64,000 nt of DNA, from assembly GCF_030247195.1 (NCBI RefSeq), contig NC_080671.1, positions 211,762,361-211,826,360 of the forward strand, given 5' to 3'. This document shows positions 28,180-40,706 of the stretch, one piece after another; within the stretch, counting starts at the first letter, position 1; each line of letters opens with the position of its first letter. This DNA comes from Topomyia yanbarensis (Eukaryota; Arthropoda; Insecta; Diptera; Culicidae). The position numbers and the translations under genes are program-made. A model generated the notes under the pieces. The model had not been told where the DNA came from. It saw only the letters and a list, made by a program, of their open reading frames with translations, and searched no databases.

Positions 28180-28686
28180 GAGGTCCTTGGTGAAGGCGCC
28201 CAGGTCAGGTCGCTAGGGGCGGAAATGACTCTCCAGTGCAAGCATCTGGACGAGTTCACGACCGCAGAAGATGTCGCAGCCGTTAAGGAGCAATGCGACG
28301 TCACAATCGAGCAGGCCTCTGTGCGCTTTAGAGAGGGACCCTCTGGCACCCAAGTAGCCTACCTCAGGCTACTGAAGGCGGATGCCAAAAAGGTAACCGA
28401 GAAAGGTAAGCTGAAGATCGGCTGGTCGGTATGCCCAATTAGCATACCCCAGCCGCCTTCAGTGGATAGGTGCTATCGGTGCCTTGAGTCCGGTCACAAA
28501 TCCTACGAGTGCAAGAACATAGACAGGAGCAAACTATGTCGTCGCTGCGGCAAGGAGGGGCATAAGGAGCGGGGTTGCACTAAGGCGCACAAGTGCCTTA
28601 TCTGCACCGCTAAGAAGAAAGCCCATAAACATGCTATGGGCGGATCTTCGTGTCCCTTCGGTGAGATAAAAAAGAAGAAGCCGTGA
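28180..28686 (+). pseudogene. ORF1 C-terminal part, copy 2
   Basis: The frame is open and undamaged from the truncation point to TGA 28684-28686. It carries the same three zinc knuckles as copy 1 (CYRCLESGHKSYEC, CRRCGKEGHKERGC, CLICTAKKKAHKHAMGGSSC). It has no start codon of its own because the N-terminal half is missing. The stop overlaps the ORF2 opening as GTGA, exactly as in copy 1. Confidence 0.88.
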
Positions 28687-30510
28687 ACGTCACACAGCTA
28701 AATCTTAACCATTGTGCAGCAGCCCAACAGCTGCTGTGGCAGTCGGTCTCGGAGTCGAGGACAGATGTCGCCCTTTTATCAGACCCGTACAGCATCCCTG
28801 CCGGCAACGGCAATTGGGTGTCGGACGGGTCTGGAATGGTGGCAATCTGTACAACGGGACGGTTCCCGGTTCAAGAGGTAATACACTCCTCCGCCGAGTG
28901 TGTTGCGATTGCCAAGATCAATGGTGTGTTCTATTGCAGCAGCTACGCCCCACCAAGGTGGCCAATAGAACAGTTCAACCAGATGATCGACAGGCTCTCG
29001 TCAGACCTAGTGGGCCGAAAATCGGTAGTCATAGCGGGAGACTAACGCTTGGGCAGTGGAGTGGGGCAGCCGCTGTACAAATAGCAGGGGTCAAGCGCTA
29101 ATGGAGGCGCTTGCGAAACTCGATACCGTGCTAGCTAATAATGGCTCCGCTAGTACATTCCGTAGAAACAGGGTGAAGGCGTGGATTGACATAACATTTG
29201 CCAGCCCGAGTCTGGCTCCAGGCATGGAATGGAGGGTAGACGAAGGCTACACCCATAGCGATCATTTAGCAATCCGCTTTAGGATCAACTATGGTGTGCA
29301 GCATCCGAGGGCGGGAGATCCCTGTCAGGTACGCGGGTGGAAGTCCAATCACTTCGACAGCGAAGCTTTCACCGCGGCCCTGGGACTGGAGGCCAACACC
29401 GACAGTCTAAGCGGGGATGCACTGGTAGCTGTTCTACCACGCGCGTGCGACGCCACTATGCCGAGAAAAACACTGCCAAGAAACGGTAGATGCCCGGTAT
29501 ACTGGTGGAGTGCCGAGATTGCAGCTCTACGGTCAGCCTGCCTCAGAGCTAGACGTAGGATGCAAAGAGCTCGCACCGAGGATGCAAGAGAGAACCGCCG
29601 TGAAGTGTCTCGAGCTGCGAAATTGGCCCTTAACAAGGCTATTAAAAGCAGCAAGAGAGCATGCTTCGACAACCTGTGTGAGAGTGCCAACGCGAATCCG
29701 TGGGGTGACGCCTACCGGATTGTGATGGCCAAGACCAAAGGGGGCTCCTCACCCCCAGAACGGACCGGTTGGCAACGATTATCGAAGTACTCTTCCCGTC
29801 TCGAGCAACAAGACCCTGGCCACCTGCACTACGAGACAGTGCGGCCACGGCCGAAATGGTGGCTCCAGTGACGAATGAAGAACTACTCGCAGTGGCTAAA
29901 TCCCTAGCAATGAACAAAGCTCCAGGGCCGGATGGAATTCCAAACAACGCTCTCAAGGCAGCGATCATAGCGAACCCGAACATGTTCAGGCTAGCTATGC
30001 AGAGATGCCTTGACGAGTGCCGTTTCCCCGATAGATGGAAAAGGCAGAAATTGGTGCTGTTGCCGAAGCCCGGGAAGCCGCCAGGCGATCCATCGGCGTA
30101 CAGACCAATCTGTTTGGCTTTCGGAAGGGTAAGTCCACAGTGGACGCTCTCAACTCAGTGATAAATACTGCCGAGATAGCGATCCAACGGAAAAGGCGAG
30201 GCATTCGATACTGTGCGTTAGTGACACTTGACGTGAAGAACGCATTCAACAGCGCAAGCTGGGATGCCATCGCGCTCTCGTTACACCGGCTTAGCCTACC
30301 GGTGGGTCTGTACCGGATCCTGGAAAGTTACTTCCAGAACCGCGTACTGCTATACGAGACCGATGCCGGTCAGATAAGGGTTCCGATTACCGCCGGAGTC
30401 CCACAGGGCTCGATCCTAGGCCCGGTGCTATGGAACCTCATGTATGACGGGGTTCTGAGACTGAAGTTCCCTCTTGGGGTCAAGATCGTCGGCTTTGCTG
30501 ACGACGTAAC
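28683..30510 (+). pseudogene. ORF2 fragment (endonuclease and part of RT), copy 2
   Basis: The endonuclease keeps the 11 bp that copy 1 lost ('YCSSYAPPRWPIEQFNQM'). It has a 2-bp deletion at 29042 that makes a TAA stop ('AGACTAACG'), so it is also broken. The frame is then open to about 29760, where the RT begins after another frame change. The RT retains 'AGVPQGSILGP' and 'FADDV' but lacks everything C-terminal. An internal 96-bp deletion removes part of the fingers region. Confidence 0.87.
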
Positions 30511-30628
30511 CAGAGCGCTTCAAAGTGCTTCGAATCGATTTGTTTTCGTGCAGAATTGAACTACATATGTTGCTTGAACTGTGTTTCGAAATGTATCAGC
30601 TGGTGCCGAAGCACTTTGATGCGCTCTG
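30511..30628. mobile_element. 118-bp palindromic MITE-like element
   Basis: The 22-bp ends pair with one mismatch: left CAGAGCGCTTCAAAGTGCTT(CG), right the inverse of CAGAGCGCATCAAAGTGCTT(CG). It sits exactly where copy 2 of the LINE ends. No matching TSD could be confirmed. Confidence 0.7.
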
Positions 30629-30789
30629 ATTTAATAAAACCTTCATTTCGTTTCCCAGCTAACTAAACCTACATCTTGCCAAGAATTACACATTACTTCG
30701 AAAAGAAATATCCTTGTAAATGTTTGAACTGCGCACGGACAATGTAATACAACGAGGAAAAATGTCAAAAATGGCAAATTTTTCAAATA

Positions 30790-31108
30790 GGGTGATGAGC
30801 CTATTTGCACCATGTTTCTATTATCACCCTACCCATTTGAAGCCGTTGGTTAGAGCAGTGTCTGCCATCTTTGTTCGACGCATTGAGTCAAATGGTAGCG
30901 CAACAATAGGGGCACTCGATTCGAGTTTTCATTGTGCTCAAACACGAGAATTTTACTGTTTTCAACGCATTTGTGTTATTATATTGGTTCTTAACAACGA
31001 AGCGAAGCGGTTCATGTCAATTTTTATGCATTCCATTGATTGTAAGGCAAGAAATTACCGAATTAGTGAGGCACCTTGCTTAGTATGGTGAAAATAGGCT
31101 CATCACCC
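30790..31108. mobile_element. 319-bp MITE, 'GGGTGATGAGCC' family, copy 1
   Basis: The terminal inverted repeats read GGGTGATGAGCCTATTTGCA at the left and, inverted, GGGTGATGAGCCTATTTTCA at the right. TA flanks both sides (30788-30789, 31109-31110). A second copy of the same length is at 44015-44333 in the opposite orientation. Confidence 0.8.
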
Positions 31109-31162
31109 TATCTCGCATTCAAAATGGAGCAATTATGTGCAAGTTTTTTGGTTGTATACTAT

Positions 31163-33240
31163 TCCCCCGAAAGCCATTTCCCAGAAATCCATTCTCCAGA
31201 CTTCCCTTCCCCAGAATGTACCATTCCCCAGAAAGACATTTCCCAGAATGTACCAATCCCTAAAAAACTATTATCCAGAATGCCCCATTCCCCATAAAGT
31301 CATTCCCTAGAATGCCCCATTCCCCAGAAAAGTTAATGTTTTTAGTCATTATTTGTGGTTAAGCCAAAGGTTTCCGCATGGAACGGTGTTAAGCTGCTGA
31401 GCATGTGCCGTCGAAAGCGGAGGCCTCTCGCAAGCAAACCTGTTATCCTCTCGTATAACCGGTTTACTCGCACGTAGGACTTGGTTCCTTCTTTCAAACA
31501 TGAGCAGTTCTTTGAATTTGTACGCCAACTTGTGATCTTTTCGTCTGCCCGGTTTAGTCAAAAATATATGTTGATTCCTTCTTTGGAGCTTTGGTTGAAT
31601 CCATATTAAAACGAGATGAATGCATGTTTTGAAAAATGGTTTCAAGGGGTTTTTAGAGCATTTATCTTTCCTTTGTATTGGGAATGATTCGTACGCAAAC
31701 GTACGATCCACCCGATTGCTCTGTTTACTCAAACAGGTTGCACTAAATACATTCGAAAGTATTTGCATACCTTACGCCAAATGGTACTTATACCACAGAG
31801 TTACAGACATAATACTCGACAACAATTATTCGTCAATGTTCGCGGTCATTGAATGAATTGAATATATTTTTAGTGGGGACTGTTATCACATTTACGATTA
31901 TGGCACAACTGTCATATGTGCAAGTATACGCGTATAAAAGGTGTAGCTAGTGTTTTGGCTGAATTGGTGCAACGGTATTTTTGCGAGGAGCCGCCACTTT
32001 CGACGGCTTATCCTTACCAGCTTAACATCATGCATCAGTTCCTTGACTTAGGTAATGTACAAAGTTTTTATTTCGCCACATAACCTTACTTACATAACAC
32101 TGTTTCATTCTCGTGGATCCTAGGAAGGGGGCTACCGCTTTCTATGGTAGTTGCCAAATGGCACTGAAGAACACACCTGTACTGAATTTTGCGATTTGTC
32201 TAATAAACGATGTTTATTAGAGTGGCGCGGTTGTATGGGAAAACTTCAAAATGATAAAAACTAGCGGGCAGCACTTTTTCGAAAAGAATCGAATCGCTGA
32301 AACTCACCAATGAAATGCATATTGCTGTAAAAACTGTTCTTTTCAGGACGATCATATATTTTTGATAATGAACAAAATTGAAATTGTTTTTCCAATGCGG
32401 ATGTTATCGAACACTCTGGGTAAAGAGAGTAATGTAATACGGAACCTTGGTAAAGTTCTTGAAAATTGAAACTTTGTTTGAATACGCCTAGTAAAAATGT
32501 GTTCCACTTCACTCCAGTTTGTTTCAGGTGACCATATTTGCAATTTGCGTACTGAAATAAATCATAATTTTGGGTTTAACCCAAATTGCTCCCCAGGGAG
32601 AAACAACCCATGAAATCTAAAATGCAAACTTATTCTTTTAAATGAAAAGGGCCTTTTTTTATAATAATCTAAGTGAGTTGTACCGTCTGGACAATATAGT
32701 CAACATGTTGCTCGTGTGGTATGCGAGCACCCACTGATACAAAACAAGCTCGCGTGACCTGTATAAATAACATTCCCGTATGTAATGAAACGCTTACATG
32801 CTCCTTTTTGACGGCTCTGCCTGATATGCTTGCAAATTTTGCATTTTCCTCGCTGTTTTCGAATGATTTTTTAAAATCCTTTTTTGCTTTATTTAGAGTA
32901 GTCGCACTAATTTTGAAATTTAATACGAAATACGTGCACAAATTTCCGATCAGATGGTGAAAAAATATTGCGATTTCGATCAGTAGAACGGAAGATATTC
33001 ACATTTAAAAGCCGGGAAAATTTCTCAACTAAAATTTTTGAAACGGGACCCAATATTGAAACGTTAGAAGTATTCTACTTCAAAAATTAAACGTTTCTGG
33101 GGAATGACTTTCTGGGAGATGGTGCATTCTGGGGTATGGAGTTGTGGGGAATAGTACATTCTGGGAAATGACTTTCTGGGGAATAGTATATTCTGGGGGA
33201 TGATCTTCTGGGGAGTGGAATTCTGGGGAATGGCTTTTGC
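31163..33240. mobile_element. Foldback-like element 1 bounded by inverted 17-bp arrays
   Basis: Left array 31163-31337: units like 'CATTCCCCAGAATGTAC'. Right array 33094-33240: the same unit inverted ('GTACATTCTGGGAAATG'). The inner edges correspond ('CCCCAGAAAAGTTAATG' against, inverted, 'CCCCAGAAACGTTTAAT'). The interior has a 'GCAAACCTGTTATCCTCTCG... CGGTTTACTCG' repeat (31430-31600) that recurs in the 59-61-kb element. It also has a TATAAAAG box (about 31935) and an inverted pair (about 31376-31426 with 31990-32035). No transposase frame was recognised. Confidence 0.55.
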
Positions 33241-33461
33241 TTCCACGCGCAACTTTAAATCAGCCTGGGGTATTAAAAACCCCTACCTTTGACAGTGAAC
33301 AGCGTTGCTAAACTTTAGTAAATACACGAAACGTGGTTGCCATCTAATGCAGAAATTACTAGGGAATATCATGATATAATATAATGTCCTTGATAACGGT
33401 TTTTGAAAATTTGACTTTCGGCCAGCTTTTTCGGTCAAATACTCCACTGTGCGGCGTCTGC

Positions 33462-33592
33462 CGGCTTTATACCTGGGCGACCTGCTATTGCTACTGTGTA
33501 CACTGCCGTTCTAAGCATAATTGTCCCATGTATATAGGGAATCCCATAGAACATGGGACAATTAAGCTTATAACGGCAGTACACAGAATAAC
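33462..33592. repeat. Hairpin-forming inverted repeat
   Basis: 'CTGTGTACACTGCCGTTCTA' and 'AATTGTCCCATGT' pair with their inverse 'ACATGGGACAATT' and 'AACGGCAGTACACAG', leaving a loop of about 22 nt. It could be a short MITE or a structured RNA; nothing distinguishes the two. Confidence 0.65.
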
Positions 33593-33604
33593 AGACTGAA
33601 AACT

Positions 33605-33846
33605 GTGCTTTGGATTTATTTCAAGAGGTGCGTAAATTGAAGCAACAGGTCGCGGCTATCACGGGAATTTCACGAGAAATAAAACGTATGGGAACCGACA
33701 GAATAAGTGTTTTTGTGTATGTTAAGTTATGTAAATTTGATATGCTGTGTGTATTGTGATGAATAGTAGTTATGTAATTAGTTTTAATAGCAATCTGTAT
33801 GGCGCTTTGCGTCAAAGATGAAGTTGAAATAAATAAATAAATAAAT
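33605..33846 (+). mobile_element. Possible LINE 3' tail ending in (AAAT)n
   Basis: 'CGCTTTGCGTCAAAGATGAAG' followed by TTGAAATAAATAAATAAATA looks like the 3' end of a non-LTR element with a tetranucleotide tail. The upstream coding trace is too short to name a clade. Confidence 0.35.
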
Positions 33847-34550
33847 AGATATAGTATAATGAATCCTACATAAACCAATATCACGAAAACGAAATAGTTA
33901 AAACTCAGAATAGGTATTGAAATACATTTTTTTATATTTCGAGTGGCCATAAAAAAAATTTCTTGGTCACAAAACCTGCTTTTGACGATTCCGGGGCGCA
34001 TTATTAGAAGCATGAACATTTTGAATTTACAAATCATGCTATTTAAAAATTTCAAATATTTGGTTACATTCATCGTGTTAACGGTAAGTTGGAAATTCCA
34101 GTACAACTCAGTACCATTTATTGCTACACAGTAATGTTGAATAACAAAAATTAGTCAGATGAATTATCTTTTCAATAAAAATTGTAGTCCACGCTCATTT
34201 CGTTGTGGAATATAAAGCCTCAACCGAAACATGTACTGAAGTATCCTTTTCTGGTCGACTAGTTGAGACTGCCTTTAAAACTTCAAGTGATGCGTTCTCA
34301 GTTTAGGGCAAATTCGGGCAACTAAAATCTTCGCTATAAGTTAGAAGATGCATTATCCTTGCATCCCCCATCGAGGATCCAATTTATGGATATTTCAGGA
34401 CTTTGAATCGTTATTTTTCATATAACTCCATATCAATGCAATATATTGCATTTTCAATAATATAATCACAAAGCTGGCATTCTTAGCTTCAAAATGGCAT
34501 ATTTGAACATATGTTTCATTCAAAATTCAGCAAAGATACGAACGAATGCT
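33847..34550. other. AT-rich non-coding stretch
   Basis: No gene is recognised. Confidence 0.4.
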
Positions 34551-34552
34551 AA

Positions 34553-34965
34553 ACAATATTTTATTCAAATAAATACCTTCAAATTAAGTTTTTTGGTCAG
34601 AAGTCGGTGCCATTGCATTCATTACCTAATAACATGCTATAATTTGTGATTAACCCACTTTAGATATTTTCTGACTAGGGCCGTTCTTGCACTGAGCCTT
34701 TTATTTGAAGGGCTCAGTGCAGGAACGGCCCAAGTCAAAAAATATCAAAAGTGGGTTAACCACAAATTATTGTATGTTATTGAATTTTCTAAGATTTTTC
34801 GAATGCCTAACAATATATTTATTCAAATAAATACCTTCAAACTAAGTTTTTTTGGTCAAAAGTCGATGTCATTGCATTCATTACACAGTATTAAACAATA
34901 ATTTGTGATTAACCCACTTTAGATATTTTTTGACTTGGGCTGTTCTTGCACGGAGCCCTTCATTT
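34553..34965. repeat. Direct repeat carrying a 70-bp-arm hairpin
   Basis: 'ATTCAAATAAATACCTTCAA' through 'AACCCACTTTAGATATTTT' occurs at 34560-34680 and again at 34813-34930. In the first copy, about 34631-34698 pairs with 34711-34780 (GGGCCGTTCTTGCACTGAGCC against its inverse) around a 12-nt loop. The second copy has only the left arm. Confidence 0.75.
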
Positions 34966-37020
34966 ATACGCACACCCTATTTTTTAGAATAACTTTTTTG
35001 TATTCAAACGAACTGCACCAAAAAAATTTATCTTGTTTTAAAGCTTTATGAACGATGGTCCTAGAAGTGTTCTGTCCTACATTTTTATGTTCACCCTATA
35101 TTTTCAGGTTAACTTTTTTTTCTAACCAAAAAAACTGCACCAAATTGTCAGTGCTTGTTTTTAATCCTAATCAACGATGATTCTTGAAATTTGGAAACCC
35201 TGGGGAGTTTTTTTTATTCATTTCGTTTATTTGATAGGCACAAATGCGTTAGCTTGGCGGTGCCAAATGCTTATGTTTTCACATTTTGGATATCTTAAAA
35301 CTAGGAGGTTACAATGTTGAAATATTTTTTTTACAAAGGAAAAAAAAGTTTACAGCTATCTTAAGACTAGAAATAAGATTCAATATACAAGAGAGGGCCA
35401 AAAGATTTTTTATGAAAAAATTTGAAACAAGAGATTCACTTTGATATACAAGAGGGGACCCTGGGGAGTTTGGGTCGTTTGTTATGGCATTTTTATTGAA
35501 AACCAAGGTTATCGAATTTCGAGAAACATCGTCCACTAAACTTTAAAAAAATCACGGACGACATATCGCTTGAACGGCAACTCCGCACTGTCGAATGCAT
35601 TAATAATGGTAGTCGACTTATAGAACGTAATTTGCATATCTCTATCGTTATCCTTACTAAATATGATTGTAGGTTGTAGGTTTTACAATTATCACGGGTG
35701 GGCAGTTTGAAAACATTTATATTTTCTCGCCTTAACGAAACGTTCGCACCGGTGAGTGTATATGTAAAGCATAATCCGGTTGTCGCTCGCTCCTGAAACG
35801 AATCGGTCGCTGATTGGATGTCTAATGGCATTTTGAGCTAATTGCATTCAAAACAAAATTGGTCCCCAACATAAACTTAAAATGTGCAAGCCTAAACCAA
35901 ACATTGAAAATACGAGAAAAATAATTTTCAAGAAAGCAAACATTCAAAATTGGATATTCTGAACACCTCGCTAGTACGCAACTCAAATATTGTATGCTGT
36001 TTTCAAAAAAACAGTACAAATCAGTCCCGAGTGGTTTCCACTAGAACAACATTTAAGTCGGCCAAAGATTCCTCGCGTCATAGAAAAGGAAAGAAAACGC
36101 ACTTTACTCGCAACCATCCTGCCAGTTGTACGCTAGACCAAACAAAAGAAAATCTATAAAAATTTGCCTGCAAACCCTGGAGAAACTCAGTATTAAACTA
36201 TCATTGCTTCGAAAATAATTACTGAAATAATATATAAGAATTCATTTAAAGGGTAATGCAAATAAAATTCCAAGTGTTCTTGAAGATTAACCGGTTGAAA
36301 ATCTTTCTAAGATAAAACAAATTCAAGTGTTTCAAGTACAAGGATACACTATCTATTGGTGGGACACAATCCACAGATAGAACAATTTGTCTAGATAGTT
36401 TTTGTAATTTTTCAGGATAAAATATATTTTTGTTTTATGTAAAAATATATCCGAAATCATACTAGTCGATTTATAAAAAAAATCGGCATAAAATAATATT
36501 GAATAGACATGCTTCCAACGACAATGTAGGAAATGGTGATTTTTGTATAGTTTGCTGGTATCTAAAAAGCCGAGCACTTAGCGAACAGATCTTAGTAAAA
36601 GATACAATTATGTTTTGAAACTCTAGAAAAAATTTACAGGAAATCAGCAAGCAAGTGTTATTTGTTGATTATTCGGTTGTTTGAAAAACTTTCGAGCTTA
36701 ACTTGTAGGTACTTAATAGTTGAAAAGTGAAAATTCTAAACTTAAATTTCAACAGCGTTCAGAAAGCTTCCATAGCGAAATTCAACAAAAATATTTCGCG
36801 AATTCTTCGTGTGCACATAAATAGTATCTTTTGATATTCCGTTTTTTCACTCTTCTGCTCAACGTAGTGAAACATCGCCAATGTAATATTCTCTAAGTAT
36901 TAACAAGCTCATACTAATACAATGGTAGCGCATTGCAAACAAGGAATATATCTGTATACCGCTATATATCGCTATAAGTATATCTTTGTTGTAAATTCAT
37001 ATTATACCAAGGAAAAATGA
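34966..37020. other. AT-rich non-coding stretch, partly the intron downstream of adducin exon 5
   Basis: I see no adducin exon here on the minus strand. The open frame 35950-36159 (+) is basic and lacks any recognised domain. Confidence 0.4.
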
Positions 37021-37050
37021 TCAATTAGCTTCAAATTTGATAATCTCTAC

Positions 37051-38867
37051 CTTTGTAATTTTTTTGGGATCCGGTGTACCCGTTTCCAAAACTTCGACTC
37101 TCTGGTACACGTTCGGCGAATTCAACCACCTGGAACGATCACCTCCTTTGCGGAAGTCGCCTTTCTTCCATATTCTGCAACGAACTGACTCATGAATACT
37201 TATACTAAAACTTTTTTTAATGTCATCATACCCTTGCTTGAAGAGCTCCTCTTCTTCTATCAGATATCCCAACGAAGAAACTGCAGGGGGCACTTCAATG
37301 TCATTTTTCGGTTTCGGATGATCATGTTTGACTAAAGGATTTCTATAAATATAGCCTGTTCTAAAACCGGCGTTGTCCAGCATTCGCATTAGGGCTTCAA
37401 AATCGGCCCCACCTACCCTCCATTTGGGTACCTGAACAAAAGTTGAAAATATAATTTAACTTTATGTTCAATGCGGGTGTTATATACCTGCGAGCGCTCC
37501 TTATTATCCGCCGAAATTGTTGAAACACCTTCTGGTGGCTTCCGCGAAGCGTCGTATATGGCTTTACGAGTCTCTTCAGGAATTACAATAAGATTATCAA
37601 GTCCAACTGGCAGTAGTTTCAATTGTGCTTCACATGCGGCCACAATGTGAGTGACTGTATAAAATGCTTCCTCAACAGTTTCTCCACAACAAATTGCACC
37701 GTGATTTGAGAGTAATAAAACTTTAGATACTGGCCCAAGACTTCTCAACAATTTATCCTTTTCTTCCGGTTCATAAAGAGCTTTGGGAAGACAAAGTTCA
37801 TTAAATCAATTTACAATACAGCCAATGCTTTTTACAAACCTCCAGTGTATGTGTGAGCAGATATTTCACCAAGCAGAGCACTGTCCTTAGTGAGTGGAAT
37901 TAAGCCTGTCTTCAAAGCAGAAATGGCCACGACTGAATTACATCCGACGTATATTGCACATCTTATATCAGGTCTTGCGGCGTGTATTACGGAATGCAAC
38001 GTGAATTCTAGAAGAAAATATATCATTATTTAATTGCGAACCACACAATCCTTTTTGCACCAATAGAATATGATCAACAAATCAGACTACAAACATTATA
38101 TTCACGCTTATTATTGTTTACGACGAATGCAAGATTTGTTAGAAAGCGATTCGAACGAATAGTAAGCCCATTTGATTTTGCTGTCGTAAACGGGAATACA
38201 AACCACTTTCGAACGAATCTCGCATTCGTAGTAGACAAGAATAAGGGTGATTGTCTTTTGGTACAATTAAAATATTGTTGAGCAACGTACGACTAGTGTT
38301 GACGCCAAAATTAGTTGTTCCTTGCTCCACTACTTGTCCTTGCATGTTCACTTTGTTCAACGAAGAAGCAGTAATTTCATGATTGAGAACACCAAATGGA
38401 TTGACCAGAAATAATTCCTGATCAGCATTTAAACGAGCCGTTATGTGACTGCCAATACCCTGGGCCCAACCGTACAAGTCCATTAGTCTGAAAGCAGCAG
38501 CCAGTTTGCAGCGCAGAATTTTTTCACCTTTCTCATATCCCATCGCTTCAACTCCACGAATATCGTTTATCGGTACAACACAGTTTGAACTTTTGAAAAC
38601 GCTACCAATACGAGCAGCTGGCATTCCCATGATATCTGATAATTGTTGCAATATATTGGACGATCCTCCTTCTCGCATTTGACCATCTACAATACGTTCA
38701 AGCTCCTCGCGAAATAATCGAGAGTTCATTATGGCCTCCACTCGTTTGCGACGCTCCATCTCTCTCATATCCGCCTCGATGTCAGCAGGGCGTGTTTTGT
38801 TGTATTCATCTTCTTCTGCTATCGTGTCGATACCATTTGTGTGGAGAACAGCCTCAGTTTCCGCCAT
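37051..38867 (-). CDS. hts: Adducin (hu-li tai shao), first 454 codons, five coding exons
   Basis: The spliced exons on the minus strand are 38867-38291, 38007-37840, 37780-37488, 37431-37232 and 37174-37051, with GT...AG introns of 283, 59, 56 and 57 nt; the reading frame is kept throughout. The start MAETEAVLHTNG is followed by the insect adducin signature (RPADIEADMREMERRKRVEA) at about residues 25-45. Then comes the class II aldolase-like head domain (about 110-340: SNCVVPINDIRGVEAMGYEKG, SVIHAARPDIRCAIYVG, LLSNHGAICCGETVEEAFY) and the neck beginning (FEALMRMLDNAGFRTGYIYR). Adducin caps actin filaments and recruits spectrin at the membrane; in flies it is needed for ring canals and the fusome. 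The ORF is open at the last donor (AAG|GTAGAG), and the tail exons were not found in the window. An acceptor at 38878 shows an upstream non-coding exon. Confidence 0.95.
37175..37231 (-). other. hts: 57-nt intron of adducin that is in frame and stop-free
   Basis: It starts GTATGATG and ends GTTCGTTGCAG. Without splicing it would insert 19 residues (YDDIKKSFSI...) between ELFKQG and IWKKGD; fly adducin has these two motifs contiguous, which supports removal. The length is a multiple of three with no stop. Confidence 0.85.
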
Positions 38868-39149
38868 CTCGTCAACCCTGAAATTAAATGGCACTGTTAG
38901 TGAGATTGGCGCACTATTTGAGGTGAAGCTATATTATCTATTTCGTTGCACAGAATATAGTATCAGTGTATTATTTCTTAAACATCCATTCGATATATAT
39001 TCAACCCTATCCCATCTACAGTTTTTCGCAAATTAAAATAGAAAAGAAAGTTATCAAAAGTGTAGTTTGCTTTACAATCACCACCACAGCACCACCAGAC
39101 ACACAGAGTGCTTTTGGTAGTTATGTTAATTTTACGAAACTTTTTCACA

Positions 39150-39427
39150 GTAATGTTTCAAAGATTTTCTTCCATTTAATTCCACTATGTTTTTATAGTT
39201 AGATGCACTTGCACTTCACTATTTAACAGATACCGGTATTTCGATTACTACTTGTAATCTTCTTCAGTGTTTGTATCAGTCTAGTGTTTGTATCAGACTG
39301 ATACAAACACTGAAGAAGATTACAAGTAGTAATCGAAATACCGGTATCTGTTAAATAGTGAAGTGCAAGTGCATCTAACTATAAAAACATAGTGTAATTA
39401 AATGGAAGAAAAACTTTGAAACATTAC
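39150..39427. repeat. Nearly perfect palindrome, 132-bp arms, 14-nt loop
   Basis: 39150-39281 is complementary to 39296-39427 with about two mismatches. It includes 'GATACCGGTATTTCGATTAC' and 'TTCTTCAGTGTTTGTATCAG'. It lies about 0.3 kb upstream of the first coding exon of adducin, in its 5' intron or promoter region. Confidence 0.95.
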
Positions 39428-39539
39428 GTACATTCCACTAAGACCTCCGTTCGCGTATATGTTTTTCACAGTGTTGTTTTTGCAACTTTCTTAATATACA
39501 AGAAAGCTGTTCTTTTTATTTATTTTTTATTTCTTTATG

Positions 39540-40671
<1,132 letters not shown>

Positions 40672-40706
40672 ACCATTAACGACAATTAACTCCGTTAGAA
40701 GTTAAG

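Larger units (their letters stand above)
28180..30510 (+). mobile_element. R1-clade non-LTR retrotransposon, copy 2 (truncated at both ends)
   Basis: It begins inside ORF1 ('GAGGTCCTTGGTGAAGGCGC') immediately after the poly(A) of copy 1, and stops inside the RT domain just after FADDVT at 30510. It is nearly identical to copy 1 over shared parts. An internal deletion of about 96 bp joins 'CCAATCTGT' to 'TTGGCTTTC' near 30110. The 5' truncation is typical of target-primed reverse transcription; the 3' loss needs another event, because LINEs normally keep their 3' ends. Confidence 0.9.
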
